Notes under the pieces: generated by a model | Databases searched by the model: none | What the model was told of the DNA's origin: nothing | Seen by the model: only the letters and a program-made list of their open reading frames with translations | In this document: in pieces, positions 1-10,785 of the stretch | Position numbering within the stretch: position 1 is the stretch's first letter | Layout of the letters: every line of letters starts with the position of its first letter | Assembly: GCA_030068075.1 (NCBI GenBank) | Contig: CM057844.1 | Coordinates: 20,816,001 to 20,880,000, forward strand | Reading direction: 5' to 3' | Length of the DNA stretch: 64,000 bases | From: Paguma larvata | Lineage: Eukaryota > Chordata > Mammalia > Carnivora > Viverridae | Made by a program: the position numbers and the translations under genes

Positions 1-919
1 CGCTCAGTGACCACCCTGTGACACTGAAGTGTGTGGACCAAGAGGAGATGAGGGAGGTAGTCAGAAGCTGAGTTTATTTTTGAAGAGGCCACCCCAGCAT
101 CCCAAAATATGGAATGCCTGCAGATGGTACGGAGGATGGTGTGGCCGTTAAACACCTTGATGTTGGCCCAGTGTTGGGTGGCTTCGGCAACAAAGAAGCA
201 TCATTGTCAAGCTGTAGATGGTGTGAAAAGCCAAAAACTCGGCATGGCTTAGTTACATGGGCCACAGTGGTGTGGCCAGTCTCCCGATCAGACCAGAACA
301 GGAACATGCTAACCTGAAAATTTACCCACAGCAGGGAGGCACCAACGATAGTCCAGAGAGCGGGTCAAAAGGGTCAAAGGGGGTCAAAGGTCAATCATCT
401 CAGAGCAGGCAGGAGCATTGCCCCATGCAATGTGGCCTCTTCACTGTAAGACAAACAGAACAGTCCAACTTTCGGGAGGCATCACAAAGCTGGTACGTAG
501 CGATGGCTTCTTCGTCAGAAACAAACAGTCCTTCACTCTGCTCTGTCCACAGTGGTGGATGTGTTACCATGTTTGGTACGAGGATGGATCCAGGCAGTGG
601 TGGCAGTCGTATGGCCAGTGCAGACTGGATCAGCAGCCTGATTCCGGTCAGTCCTACTAGAGAAGGGTCCTTACCATGGGCATCTCTATGAATGACCCAG
701 GCTGTCTGATTGGCAGATCGATTTGTTTCCACGGTTTGCAGCGCCCAAGAAAAAGGTCTTCATTCTGCCCGTCTTGCAGACAAGACAGCTAGGCCATTGA
801 CAGCAACGCAAAAGGCAGTAAAAATGTACCCAGCTTCATCACGGGGAGTATTAGCCAGGGCTATCAGCACTGCCTTGAGTTCTGCACATTGAGCAGAATG
901 ACCGTGCATAGTTTTGATT

Positions 920-1134
920 CTTTTTTTTTTTTAATGTTTATTTGTTTTTGAGAGAGATAGAGAGACACAGCATGAGCAGGGGAAGGGCAAAGAGAGGGAG
1001 ACAGAGTCTGAAGCTGGCTCCAGGCTCTGAGCTGTCAGCACAGAGCCTGACGCGGGGCTTGAACACATGAACCGCGAGATCCTGACCCGAGCTGGAGTCG
1101 GATGCTTAATTAACTGAGCCTCCCAGGCGCCCCC
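920..1134 (-). mobile_element. CanSINE (felid SINEC type)
   Basis: Minus-strand copy: T-run at the left, GA-rich middle, and the reversed head ending CCCAGGCGCCCC at the right. It is inserted in the retroviral remnant. Confidence 0.93.
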
Positions 1135-1538
1135 AAACCTATGATTCTGCATCGCTAGTGCCAAGGTTGAATGCGGACATCATTGGGTATCAGCTTAGCT
1201 AAACCACCAGCGAAGCAGGCAGGCACTGGGGGACACTCTATGAATTGAGGGCCGCATTGAGGTAGCAGTTTTGCTTCATGTGACGAGGTGAGGAATAGAG
1301 TTCTCCCCAGAGTGGTCATCGCCACCCTTTCGTGTACAATTCAGATAACGTTAGGGCCAGGCCAGCTGTGCTCTTGAATAAAGCATTTCCATTTGACTGT
1401 TATGGCTTTTTGTCCCCATCTCTCGATAGCCACCAAATCCAAGTTGACCTGTCCCCAAATGGGAATGTCAGGTAGGAGAGTGACAGGACCTGTATAGGTC
1501 AGTAACAGGTTACTAGGTTCCTTTTTTCAAAAAGCGAT

Positions 1539-1742
1539 GGGGCGCCTGGGTGGCTCAGTCATTTAAGCATCTGACTTTGGCTCAGGTCACGGTCTCATGG
1601 TCCTTGAGTTCGAGCCCGCATCAGGCTTTGTGCTCACCGCTCAGAACTTGGAGCCTGCTTCAGATTCTGTGTCTCCCCCTCTCTGCCCCTCCCCCACTCA
1701 CACGCTGTCTCTCAAAAGTAAATAAACATTAAAAAAAAAAAA
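1539..1742 (+). mobile_element. CanSINE (felid SINEC type)
   Basis: Plus-strand copy with an intact GGGGCGCCTGGGTGGCTCAG head, CT-rich middle and poly(A) tail. The target-site duplication AAAAAGCGATG flanks both ends, which indicates a young insertion in the retroviral remnant. Confidence 0.95.
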
Positions 1743-2000
1743 GCGATGTACTTTGTGACTGTGTCCGGCTGGTGGCGCTGTTGTGCCGGAAGGTGGCCTC
1801 TTGCGCAATTGCAGTCATTGAGGCCATTCCTCCCGTTAACTTTTCTCAGAAGCCTACACAGTTTCTTCTAGACCATTCTGAGAGCTCGGTAATCACCTGT
1901 GGACAAGCAGTAGCCTCCGTATGGACACACACGCTGACGCTTAGGGGCACTCACAGCGCAAGCCTGTGCAAGCAAAAATACAAATGCCAGCACCCTCCCC

Positions 2001-2025
2001 CTCCCCCCCCCCCCCCCCCCCGCCC
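2001..2025. repeat. Poly(C) / C-rich run
   Basis: A run of about 20 C residues inside a longer CT/C-rich stretch. Such runs are prone to length error in assemblies. Confidence 0.85.
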
Positions 2026-2049
2026 CCGCGCAGTACATTGAATTGGCAC

Positions 2050-2868
2050 AAAGGACCCCGCTACTGGGCCGCTTTCATTTCCCTTCCCTACTGCAAACGT
2101 TGCTCAGAGCCCAGCAATTGAAAAAATTTTTTTAAACCTATGGGAAAACAGACCAAGGAGTTGATTGTGTGCCAATCAGGAGCTGTCGCCCATGGCTGCA
2201 GGAGATCTTGCTATTCCAAGGTGGGGGGGAGGCGGGGTGAGAAGTGCTGGGGAAGAGGTGGGAGGAGGGATGGGGGAGGAGAGCAGAGAGTGCTGCGGGG
2301 GAGCAGCGGGGGCAGCTGGCAGGATATTGTTTTGTCTTGGCTCCTGGCTTTAGAGTTGGCATACCACTGCCCCCCTCCCCCCCACTCCCCTCCCCCACCC
2401 CGTGTATCTCTAGTGTCATTTCTGGGAGCACCCAAGCCCAGGGTCGTTTTGCCTCAGTTCTGCACTGCATTCCTTGGTGCCTTCAGCCACCCCTGCTGCA
2501 TCTATCCGCGGGACATGGTAAGCCTGTGCCATGGATGCTCGGATTCTAGACAACTACAAACATCTGAGGCCCTTGCCTCCATGAAGTTGCAAGCATACTT
2601 CTTCATCAAAGCAGCTGAGGGGAGAGAGGGATTGGGGTGCACAGAGGGACAGAGTAGGTCTGTGCCAGTAGCAAAGCTTTGTGTTCACTTTGGGTTGGAA
2701 TGGTCACCTGCAGGGCTCACCCAAATACGCTTGTAATGCTTTGGGCTCACCTAAAGTTCTACTCCACACATCCTGGCTGATACTGTTTATTTCAGCCATT
2801 GGGGTCTTTTGATTTAGCAGCCACGTGGGTAGTGTTGGCCCACCGTCAAAACATCCCTTCCACCTCTT
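2050..2868. other. Intergenic sequence, possibly retroviral leader/gag remnant
   Basis: No gene is recognised. The stretch includes a G-rich/C-rich tract (2,220-2,400). By position, between the probable LTR at 3.4-3.9 kb and the pol remnant below 2 kb, it may be the decayed leader/gag part of the minus-strand retrovirus, but no gag motif was seen. Confidence 0.3.
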
Positions 2869-3093
2869 GGGGCGCCTGGCTGGCTCAGTTGGTTAAGCTT
2901 CCGACTTCAGCCCAGGTCATGATCCCACAGTTCGGTTTGTGAGTCCAAGTCCCACGTGGGGCTCGCTACTGTCAGCGTGGAGCCTGCTTTGGATCCTCTG
3001 CCCTCCTCTCTCTCTGCCCCTCCCCCGCTCACACTCTCAGTCTCTCTCTCTCTCTGTCTCTCTTTCTCAAAAATAAACATTAAAAAACAAAAC
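2869..3093 (+). mobile_element. CanSINE (felid SINEC type)
   Basis: Complete copy flanked by a near-perfect target-site duplication, ACATCCCTTCCACCTC, at 2,851 and 3,097. Confidence 0.95.
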
Positions 3094-3419
3094 GAAACAT
3101 CCCTTCCACCTCCTGCATGGAGGAGAATAAGCAGGAACGAAAGCACCATTCGTGTGGCTTAGTTAACAATCGTACCTCTCACTACTTCCTCTCCTTAATA
3201 GGTGGGCCAGTGTGAGACCCTCCCTGGAGCCACCCTTGCCCTGCTGCCCACCGTGTGGGGGAGAGGGTTCACTAACATATGCCGGGGAGTCTTTTCATAA
3301 CCCCCGGCCTCGTCCGCAGGGTCCTGCCTCTTCCAGAAAGCCACGTCTCTGTCAGCATCCCGTCCTCGCTGCCAAAACCATCCGGGTCTGGCCTTTGAAT
3401 TTATCCTGCCGGTAAGTGA

Positions 3420-3900
3420 TTAATTGGCCTCTTACTGTTTCATGGATGGTGGCCAAGACGAGGCTCCTGGGTCAGAGTCTAAGAACTTTATTACTCGTGG
3501 CACAGTAAGTAGCATAAACATGATGTTTACACTGGCTCCCTTTCCCCCCTAGTCCCACAAGGGTGACGTGAACGACCTCAGTGGACACTATGCGTGCAAC
3601 AGGTGTGCGTCGCAGCTGAGGACCACTGAGCCCGGGGAGACTACCTCTTTTATAGCAGGAAATAGGCAAGTCTGCTCTTTGTCCTGGAGGGAGGTACTGC
3701 TATATTCCTCGCAGTCGCCCTGCAAACACCAGCCTGAGCGGTGGCACAAGCAAAGAGCAGTGAGGACCTTGCATTCTCGGCTTACCCAGCAAGAACGTGC
3801 AGACATGCTCCAAGCTCTCTCTGGCCCCGGGTCCGCTTCCAGGCCACGCCGACCCCATCGTTAAAAGCCCTGTGTCTCGGTCCTGATGCCCAGACTGGGC
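3420..3900 (-). mobile_element. Probable solo or 5' LTR of the minus-strand endogenous retrovirus
   Basis: On the minus strand a TATAAAAG box (about 3,646-3,653) is followed some 155 nt later by AATAAA (3,488-3,493), the usual spacing of promoter and poly(A) signal within an LTR. The orientation matches the pol remnant below 2 kb, so this could be the 5' LTR of the same provirus. The outer ends were not resolved and the family was not identified. Confidence 0.5.
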
Positions 3901-4119
3901 GATGGGAGCGGAAACAAGGGAAAGAGAAAGCCAAGCCATTTGGGGATCACAGATGCAAAAGATGTAAGCAGAAGGGGAGCAGAGCAAGTGGGCCAGTGTG
4001 CTTAAAGCACAGTGTGTCATAGCCAACTTGACTTTTCTAACATATAAAGACGGCCCGATGTTCAAAAGCTCATCCATGTATTAACAGATTCAAGGATAAA
4101 TTTCAATTATTTCGATTAG

Positions 4120-4270
4120 CGGATACCTATGAGCCAGGAGCTGACAAAAATAAAATTCCAGCCTTCGCTGAACTTGCATTCAAGCAAGAGACAGAGATAA
4201 ACAAACAAATATATAACATAACATCCAGTAGAAAATAACACTGAGAAAATAACGCTGAGGGAGATGATAG
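4120..4270 (-). repeat. L2-like ancient LINE fragment
   Basis: The stretch resembles, in reverse, the end of old L2 elements: a run about a source of material 'left over from' a locus, followed by AAACAAACAAATA-like sequence. Family assignment is from memory of the consensus style. Confidence 0.35.
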
Positions 4271-5628
4271 ATGCCGACAATTTCGTGTGGTTTTTAATCT
4301 AATACATTTGTGCAAATTTAGCATTTGAAAAAGGTAGAATTTCCTCTCTGGAAGAAAAGATCATAAGTGATACTGGGGCAAGGAGCTAACGTTTTTGGAA
4401 AAAATAAAATAAAAATAACTTTCACCTTTTACAAAACTACATTTCAGATCAACTAATGATCTAAGTCACATAAATGCACAAAACCATAATAGCAGTAGCA
4501 AAACTATTGGGGAACAGATCACCTCGGGATATCTGGCAGCAGTGCGGACACAGCTGCTTCTGTGGTGCACTGGCCCGGGGGCCCTTCAAGCAACAAAATG
4601 ATTCAGAAGGTTCCAGAAAACATGAATTTTCCTGTTGAAGAAGAGAAAATCTTGCAGTGCTGTCTTGAAATTCACTGTTTTCAGGCATGCTTAAAGCAAT
4701 CAAAACATAGGCCAAATTATCCATTTTATGTTGGGCCTCTTTTTGCAACCGACCACTTCACTATGGACATATACTTGCAGGGATAATTACAGATATACCA
4801 GATATGCTCACCAGAGTGGGTTTCATGTTGACGGAAGAGTTGGTTGGGATTGTCATGGCCTACCTGTGGAATATGATGTTGATAAAATACTAGGAATCAG
4901 AGGACCAGAGGATGTAGCCAAAGTGAGGATTGTAGAGTATAGCCCCCAGGGCCAAGCAACTGTGGTGAGATAGTCTACTAAGTGGAAGTCCACAGTTATC
5001 AGACTTGGCCGATGGATTGGCTTTGACAGTGACTACAAAACGCTGTAATTCACGGAATCTGTCTGGCGGGTCTTTAAACCACTCTACGAGAAAGGCCTGA
5101 AAGGTGTGAAAGTCATGCCCTTCTCTAACTGCGTGCAACACCCTACTTTCTCACATTGAATCTCACCAGAAATACAAGGATGTTCAAGATCCTTTGACAT
5201 GTGTCACTCTCCTTTGGGAGGAAGATAAAAATGTATCTTTGGTTGCTTGGATGACCACTCCCTGAACATTACCTAGTAACCTTGCCCTGTGTGTTAATCC
5301 AGCTATGCAGTGTGTGAAGATTTAAGATGTTTTCAGGGGGGAAATTACTCCTTTTAATGGAAGCCAGATTATCAGCCCTCGATAAGCTGGAGAGTGACCA
5401 TGAGATCCTTGAAAGATTTCCCAGTACCTATCTCAAAGGCAAGAAGTACAGGTCCCTGTTTGACTATTGTGTGCGGGGTAAGGAGGATGGTACTTTCACT
5501 GTTTGCTGATGGCTGGCTGTATGCAGGAGGAGGAGGGCACTGGAGTGGTCCACCAGGTTCCTCACTCTGGTATTGATGAGTATCGGGTCTGTGTGGACTT
5601 CAGCATCATTCATAAAGACCCTCCTCCT

Positions 5629-5851
5629 GGGACGCCTGGGTGGCTCAGTCAGTTAGGCATTTGACTCTTGGTTTCGGCTCAGTTCATGATCTTACGGTTA
5701 GTGAGTTTGAGTCCCGAATTGGGCTCCATGCTCACAGTGCAGAGCCTGCTTGGGATTCTCTCTCTCCCTCTCTCTCTGCTCCTCCCCCACTCACGCTGTC
5801 TCTTTCTCTTCCTCTCTCTGAAAATGAATAAACTTAAAAAAAAAAAAAAAA
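5629..5851 (+). mobile_element. CanSINE inserted in the IARS1 pseudogene
   Basis: Complete copy with an A-tail. The pseudogene sequence AAAGACCCTCCTCCTG is repeated after the tail (one mismatch) as the target-site duplication, so the insertion is younger than the retrocopy. Confidence 0.95.
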
Positions 5852-7373
5852 AGACTCTCCTCCTGTGTGCCCTGTGGATGCTTCAGGCTGTTTGACTGCG
5901 GGAAGTGCCAGGTTTCACTGGACGGTATGTGAAGGAGGCTGACGAAACGTTATCAGGACCCTGCAGGAAGCAGGCTGACTTCCTGTTGCCAGCAACCTCT
6001 CTCACCACTGCCCTTTCTGCTGGAGGCCAGACTACCCTCATTTACCAAGTAGTGCCTCGCTGGTCCCTGCGGGTGGGGTACAGGGTGGACCAGCTGCTGA
6101 GGAACAATGACCTGTGTTACTGGGTCCCAGAGTTTGTACGAGAAAAGCAACTTGGAAATTGGCCAAAGGAGTCGCATGACTGGCCAATTCCCAGAAACAG
6201 ATACTGGGGCACCGCTCTCCCACTGTGGGTCACTGATGACTTCGAGGAGGTAGCATCCGTTGGATCAATGGCAGAACTTGAAGAGCTATCGGGAGCAAAG
6301 ATCTCTGATCTCCACGGAGAGAGCACTGACCATCCGACCATCCCTTCCTGCTGGGAAAATGGTTGTGTCGCATCTTAAGTGTTTGTTGGCTTAAGAGTGG
6401 CAGCACGCCCTATGCTCAAGTTCATTATCCATTTGAAAACAAGAGGGAGGCTGAGGACACATTTTCTACAGACGTCATTGCTGAAGACATTGACCAGACC
6501 AGAGGATGGGTTTACACTCTGAGGGTGGTGGCCACTGCTTTCTTTGGACGGCCACCTTTTAGGAACATGATTGTGAATGGCTCGTCCTGGCAAGTGATGG
6601 CCAAAAATATGAATTATCTAGATCCTCTTTCAGTTGTCCATGAATATGGTGCCTATGTCCTCAGATTATATCCGATTCACTCCCCTGTGGTGAGAACAGA
6701 AGACCTTTGCTTTAGGGTAGGGGGTGTGCATGATGTCTTGAAGGACATGCTCCTCCCTTGATACAGTCCCTATTGCTTCTTCATCCAGAACGTCCTGAAG
6801 CTGCAGAAGGAGGAAGAAATGGACTTCCTCTACCATGAGAACACGGCTAAAGAAGGTGCCAACGTCACACACTGGCGGGTCCTGTCCTTCATGCAGTTGC
6901 TCGTTGGGCTCTTTGAGACCAAAATGGCAGCTTACAGACTCTATATTGCAGTGCTTTGTCTGGTCAAGTTCATGGGTGTCCTGACCAGTTGGTACGTCAG
7001 GATGAACCACAGAAGGCTAAAGGGTGACAATGGGGAGGAGGACTGTGTTATGCCCCTGGAGTCCTTGTTTAGTATCCAAATTTCTCTGTACAGACTGATG
7101 GCCCCTCAACACCTTTTCTTACTAAATCGATGTACCAGAATCTAAAGATGCTGACTGACCGTGTTTCTGTCCAGGACACAGACGCACTCAGCATCTACTA
7201 CCTTATGCTGCCCCATGTTGGACAGGAGTTGATTGAAATGAAAATGAAACTGAAAATGGAGGGCATAGTATCTGGGATATGGTCCGTGATTGAATGTTTG
7301 TGGGTGATTCGAGACCCTGAAACGATAAAGTATGTTTTGAAAAAAGTTGTGGTTATCGGTCAGGATCCAAAAG

Positions 7374-7597
7374 CTTTATTTATTTATTTATTTAAGAGAT
7401 AAATCATGAGCAGGAGAGGGACAAGGAAGAAAGAGAGGAAGGGGGGAAAGAGAGAGAGAAACTGAGAATGTCCCATGCAGGCTCCATGCATAGCATGGAA
7501 CCCGACTTGGGGCTCGATCCCACCACCTGACCCTGAGATCATGACCTGATTTAAAACCAAGAGTCAGATGTTTAACCGACAGAGCCACCCAGACCCC
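7374..7597 (-). mobile_element. CanSINE inserted in the IARS1 pseudogene
   Basis: Minus-strand copy with a TTTA-repeat end and a CCACCCAGACCCC head. Pseudogene sequence CAGGATCCAAAAGCT is duplicated, slightly diverged, on the far side. Confidence 0.9.
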
Positions 7598-8845
7598 CAG
7601 GATCTAGAAGCTCTTAATAAGATCAAGTCTTTGGAGAAGTATATCACTGAGGAATTGAATGTTCGAAAAGTTATGCTGTCTACACACAAAATACACGTAT
7701 GGGTTTTGCCTAAGGGCAAATCCTGATCCCGGGGTCTTGGGAAGCCTCTGATGGGAGCCTTCGAGACTGTGATGTGTCCATCAAGCAGCTGAGGGGGGAG
7801 GAGCTGAGGCACCTCCAGGAGAGGGCGGCCATTGTTGGAGAAGGCATGAACCAAATGAAAGGGACACTTGTCTCTTGTGTATCTTTGATCAGACAACAGG
7901 CAAGACGACGCAGTTTGAAGTACACTGGGATGTTCGGGCTTTGGTTCTTTTAGGCATCACCCCCAACCAGTCAATGGTGGGTGAAGGAGTGGCTCACATC
8001 CAGAAACTTCGCAAAAAGTGCAATCTGGTTGCGAATAATGAAATAGTACCTTATTATAAAGCAAAGTCTGAAGACAAGTATCTGAATGATGTTATCAAAA
8101 GCCACATGGAGTTCATCCTTGCCCCCATCAAGGCTCCCTTGAAGCCATATCCAGTTCCAACATCAGATAATGTCCTTGTTCCAGAGAAAATACAGTTAAA
8201 TGGGTCTGACCTGGAGATCTCACTCACCAGAGAATTATTCCCACCTATCCCTGCTTGTGCATGTCAATCTTAACATGTTACAAAGGGCAGAAAGCAAGGT
8301 GGAGTATTGCCTTCTGGAAAATCCAAAGGCAATAGTAGGTTGGACCTTTCAAAGCTGAGGTGTTATTACTAGAATTTTTGGTGTAAAAAATACAGATATG
8401 GCTGTCTTCCATGGTGAAACAAATAGGAAACCAAACCGACTTACTGAGCCTCATTGGAAAAACACTTACGGTGGAAGCAGGTCTGTCCCTACTGTGGTGG
8501 ATAGCCTGAACGCTGTTCTCTACCAGTGCACCAACTTGCAGGTCCTGAACGAAGGCCTGCAGGAGTATTTAATGGGAATAGTGGCACTCTCCTGCTCAAA
8601 ACCCCACTTAGGCAGAGTGGACTCGCCCACCAAGGTCTTCGGTAGGAAGTAGCCAATATGTTTGGCCTTTGGAACAGGAAACTAAATTTCTGAATGAGAT
8701 TTAAACAGATGAAATTATGAAGAAATCCCCAGAAAGACTTTGAACTTAAAGATTGTATGTTTCTGTATTACCAACAACAGCAGACTTCTAACTTTCATTA
8801 CCAGTGTGGTTCAGGCAGCCTTACCCCGGCACACACTTGTCCCCT

Positions 8846-8871
8846 ACACACACACACACACACACACACAC
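8846..8871. repeat. (CA)n microsatellite
   Basis: About 13 uninterrupted CA units in the 3' UTR part of the IARS1 pseudogene. Confidence 0.97.
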
Positions 8872-9143
8872 TGAAGACAGTCAGTCGCATATATAATATG
8901 CTGCTTTTGGCCTGAAATTGAAGTGAGGTTGAGTCATCAAGTGACTTGGAACCTCACAGTGATATTCAGCTTAATTGTAAATACCTATGCAGACATGTTG
9001 GGGAAAGGCTACAACATAACCTCAGCACTCCAGAGTTTTTTTTCTATACTTGAATTCTCCAAGTGTACAAGGTAGAAATGATTTAAGTGGCATGGCATAG
9101 TGTATGTGTGTGTATATTCTTTGGTCTTTTAAAATCGATTTGA

Positions 9144-9350
9144 GGGGCATCTGGTTGGCTCAGTTGGTTAAGTGTCGACTCTTGATTTCAGCTCAGGTCA
9201 TGATGACAGAGTCGTGGGATTAAGCCCTGCATCAGGCTCCATGCTTAGCATGGAGTCGACTTACAATCTCTCTCCCTCTCCTCCTCTCTCTTTCTGCCCC
9301 TCTCCCCCACTCACGCTTTCTCTCTCTCTCTCAAAAAAATAAAAATAAAA
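9144..9350 (+). mobile_element. CanSINE
   Basis: Diverged head GGGGCATCTGGTTGGCTCAG, CT-rich middle and AATAAAAATAAAA tail, in the 3' UTR of the IARS1 pseudogene. Confidence 0.9.
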
Positions 9351-9393
9351 CTTATTTGAGATCTCTTGAAGGAATGGACAGTGTTGAATATAT

Positions 9394-9503
9394 TTTTAAA
9401 AATAATTTGTTTTTAAGTAATCTCTACACCCAACATAGGGCTTGAACTCACTACCCTGAGATCCAGTTGCATGCTCTACTGACTGAGCCAGACAGGCACC
9501 CCA
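9394..9503 (-). mobile_element. Older short CanSINE
   Basis: About 110 bp. The reverse strand reads as a tRNA-like head and a GGGTGTAGAGATTACTT ending, the older carnivore subfamily without a CT-rich tract. Confidence 0.85.
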
Positions 9504-9639
9504 ACATATTTCTGCTACCTGGATTTTCTTAGGAAATTTGATGGGATGCTTTAAGTTTCAGTAAATCAGAACAATAAACTTTCTCTCAGATAAAAAAAAG
9601 AACTGGAGAATATATTTCTCATTTTAGGGGAGGACTGAA

Positions 9640-10018
9640 AATGAAAGTCAGAGCTTTGAAGATGAAGAGTGTCATGTTTCTGTGTTGCATAGGTTGTGAG
9701 CAGAAATGGTGTGTGGACACTTCAGAGAGTGTCAGTAATGGGCTGGGGGCCTCTGCTCTTCTCGTTGATGGTTGGAATACAGACATGATGGCTGAAGCTG
9801 GAATAACCATCTTAGGTATTGCATGAACTTGGGAATGGAGGCCTTCCAAGCAGGAGCAACAAGATAATGGAGTCTGAGCCTCTGACCCTAGAGGGCCAAC
9901 CCAGCCCCAAACCAACTGTCACTGAACTTTTATGTGAGCACGAAATAAACCCTTCCCTTATTTGGGCTGTGATTATGTTGTACATTATTCCTTGCACCTG
10001 ACTCTCATCCTAACTGAT
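9640..10018 (+). repeat. Possible LTR-type repeat (MaLR-like), unclassified
   Basis: The stretch ends with TGAGCACGAAATAAACCCTT, then a T/G-rich segment and AACTGATAC. That is the style of mammalian MaLR/ERVL LTR ends. No gene is recognised here. Confidence 0.35.
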
Positions 10019-10020
10019 AC

Positions 10021-10130
10021 ACCTGCCCAGTCCCAGGTGAAGGGTAGAGCATTTGATTCTTGACCTTGGGGGTTGTGAGTTTGGGCCTTTCATTGGGTGT
10101 AGAGATTACTTAAAAATAAAAGCTTAAGAA
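10021..10130 (+). mobile_element. Older short CanSINE
   Basis: Diverged tRNA-like head followed by GGGTGTAGAGATTACTTA and an A-rich end. It is the last SINE before an 11.7-kb SINE-free stretch. Confidence 0.75.
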
Positions 10131-10679
10131 AATCAGTTCGAAATTCCCCTTTGGCCACACCTACATACTTGAGATAATTTCTGTCTCCAACTAATGATTC
10201 TGCCTAGCGTAGCTGAGGCCTGGGACAGACACACTATTAGGGAAACAACTGTCAGAGAAAAGAACAACACCACCTAGGGAAAAACGAGGAAATTTGATTA
10301 ATACAGACTAACTGGGCAGGCTAGGAGACTGCAGGAGAAGCCAGACACACACCTTCCCCCATGAACTGTGTCGTGTTCATTAATGCTTTTAGTGCCTGAC
10401 ATACGAATGTTCAGTGAGTATTGGCGAAAAGAGTTACAAAGGCGTAGATACAAAAACATCAAGAAAAGACAGATTCCTCAGTATTGTTCTCCCGTTAAAC
10501 TCAGGTACTATTCCATAAGCATGAAATCTCAAATTCTCCTTCAGTGTCAGTTTCAACATAAATTAAATATGGAGCTCAACAACAAAGCAACAGAGTGTCT
10601 GTGTGTCCCTTCACGGTCCATGGCAAAGGATAAGCAGAAGAGTAAACAGCAGGAGAAAGAGGAAAGCGAGGTGTTGTCG

Positions 10680-10785
10680 CTCCCGCCAAGGAAGACTCGC
10701 CTCCTGCCCTACAACAGACCGGAAGTCGGGGTAGGGCCCGCGCGGGCTTCTGACGTCACTTCCCGCGCGACTTCCTGTAAAGGAC
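10680..10785 (+). promoter_or_regulatory. IDH3B: IDH3B promoter with ETS and CRE elements
   Basis: GC-rich, TATA-less DNA just upstream of the IDH3B ATG. It contains an ETS/GABP-type CCGGAAGT (10,719-10,726), a perfect palindromic CRE TGACGTCA (10,751-10,758) and a reverse ETS core ACTTCCTG (10,770-10,777) nine bases before the start codon. ETS/GABP (NRF-2) and CREB sites are typical of nuclear genes for mitochondrial proteins. The transcription start was not determined. Confidence 0.7.

Larger units (their letters stand above)
1..2050 (-). mobile_element. Decayed endogenous retrovirus, pol region (RNase H / integrase remnants)
   Basis: Reading the minus strand from about 890 down to 400 gives broken coding sequence that looks like retroviral RNase H followed by the start of integrase. 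There is an AELKAV-type RNase H segment near 860-885, an HRDAH motif near 695 at the RNase H/integrase border, and a CSVC zinc-finger-like pair near 450. Frameshifts and stops interrupt it, so it cannot be functional. DNA from 1,135 to 2,000 appears to be more of the same insertion, in poorer condition. Two CanSINEs (920-1134 and 1539-1742) landed inside it later. The element runs off the left edge. Its class cannot be fixed by eye. Endogenous retroviral origin is likely; the exact boundaries are inference. Confidence 0.6.
4598..9598 (+). pseudogene. IARS1P: Processed pseudogene of cytosolic isoleucyl-tRNA synthetase
   Basis: Intronless sequence matching IARS1 from its start (ATG at 4598, MIQKVPENMNFP) to its C-terminus (ending near TTADF, stop at 8789-8791). 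The IARS1-like 3' UTR continues to an AATAAA at about 9,573 and an A-run at 9,591-9,598. Removing the two CanSINEs in the coding part leaves about 3.7 kb, close to the roughly 1,260-codon parent. Recognisable blocks include YAHQSGFHVD (about 4,797), WDCHGLPVEY (4,848), NNDLCYWVPE (6,105), NRYWGT (6,198), QTRGW (6,497) and YRLMAP (7,090). Many frameshifts and stops split it into short reading frames, and both synthetase signature motifs (HIGH, KMSKS) are destroyed. CanSINEs at 5629, 7374, 9144 and 9394 are later insertions. It is an L1-mediated retrocopy with no coding potential. Confidence 0.93.

Noticed and set aside
1539..1610. tRNA-like sequences at CanSINE heads, here and in about 36 other places
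   Set aside because: They are the tRNA-derived promoters of SINEs, joined to SINE bodies, not tRNA genes.
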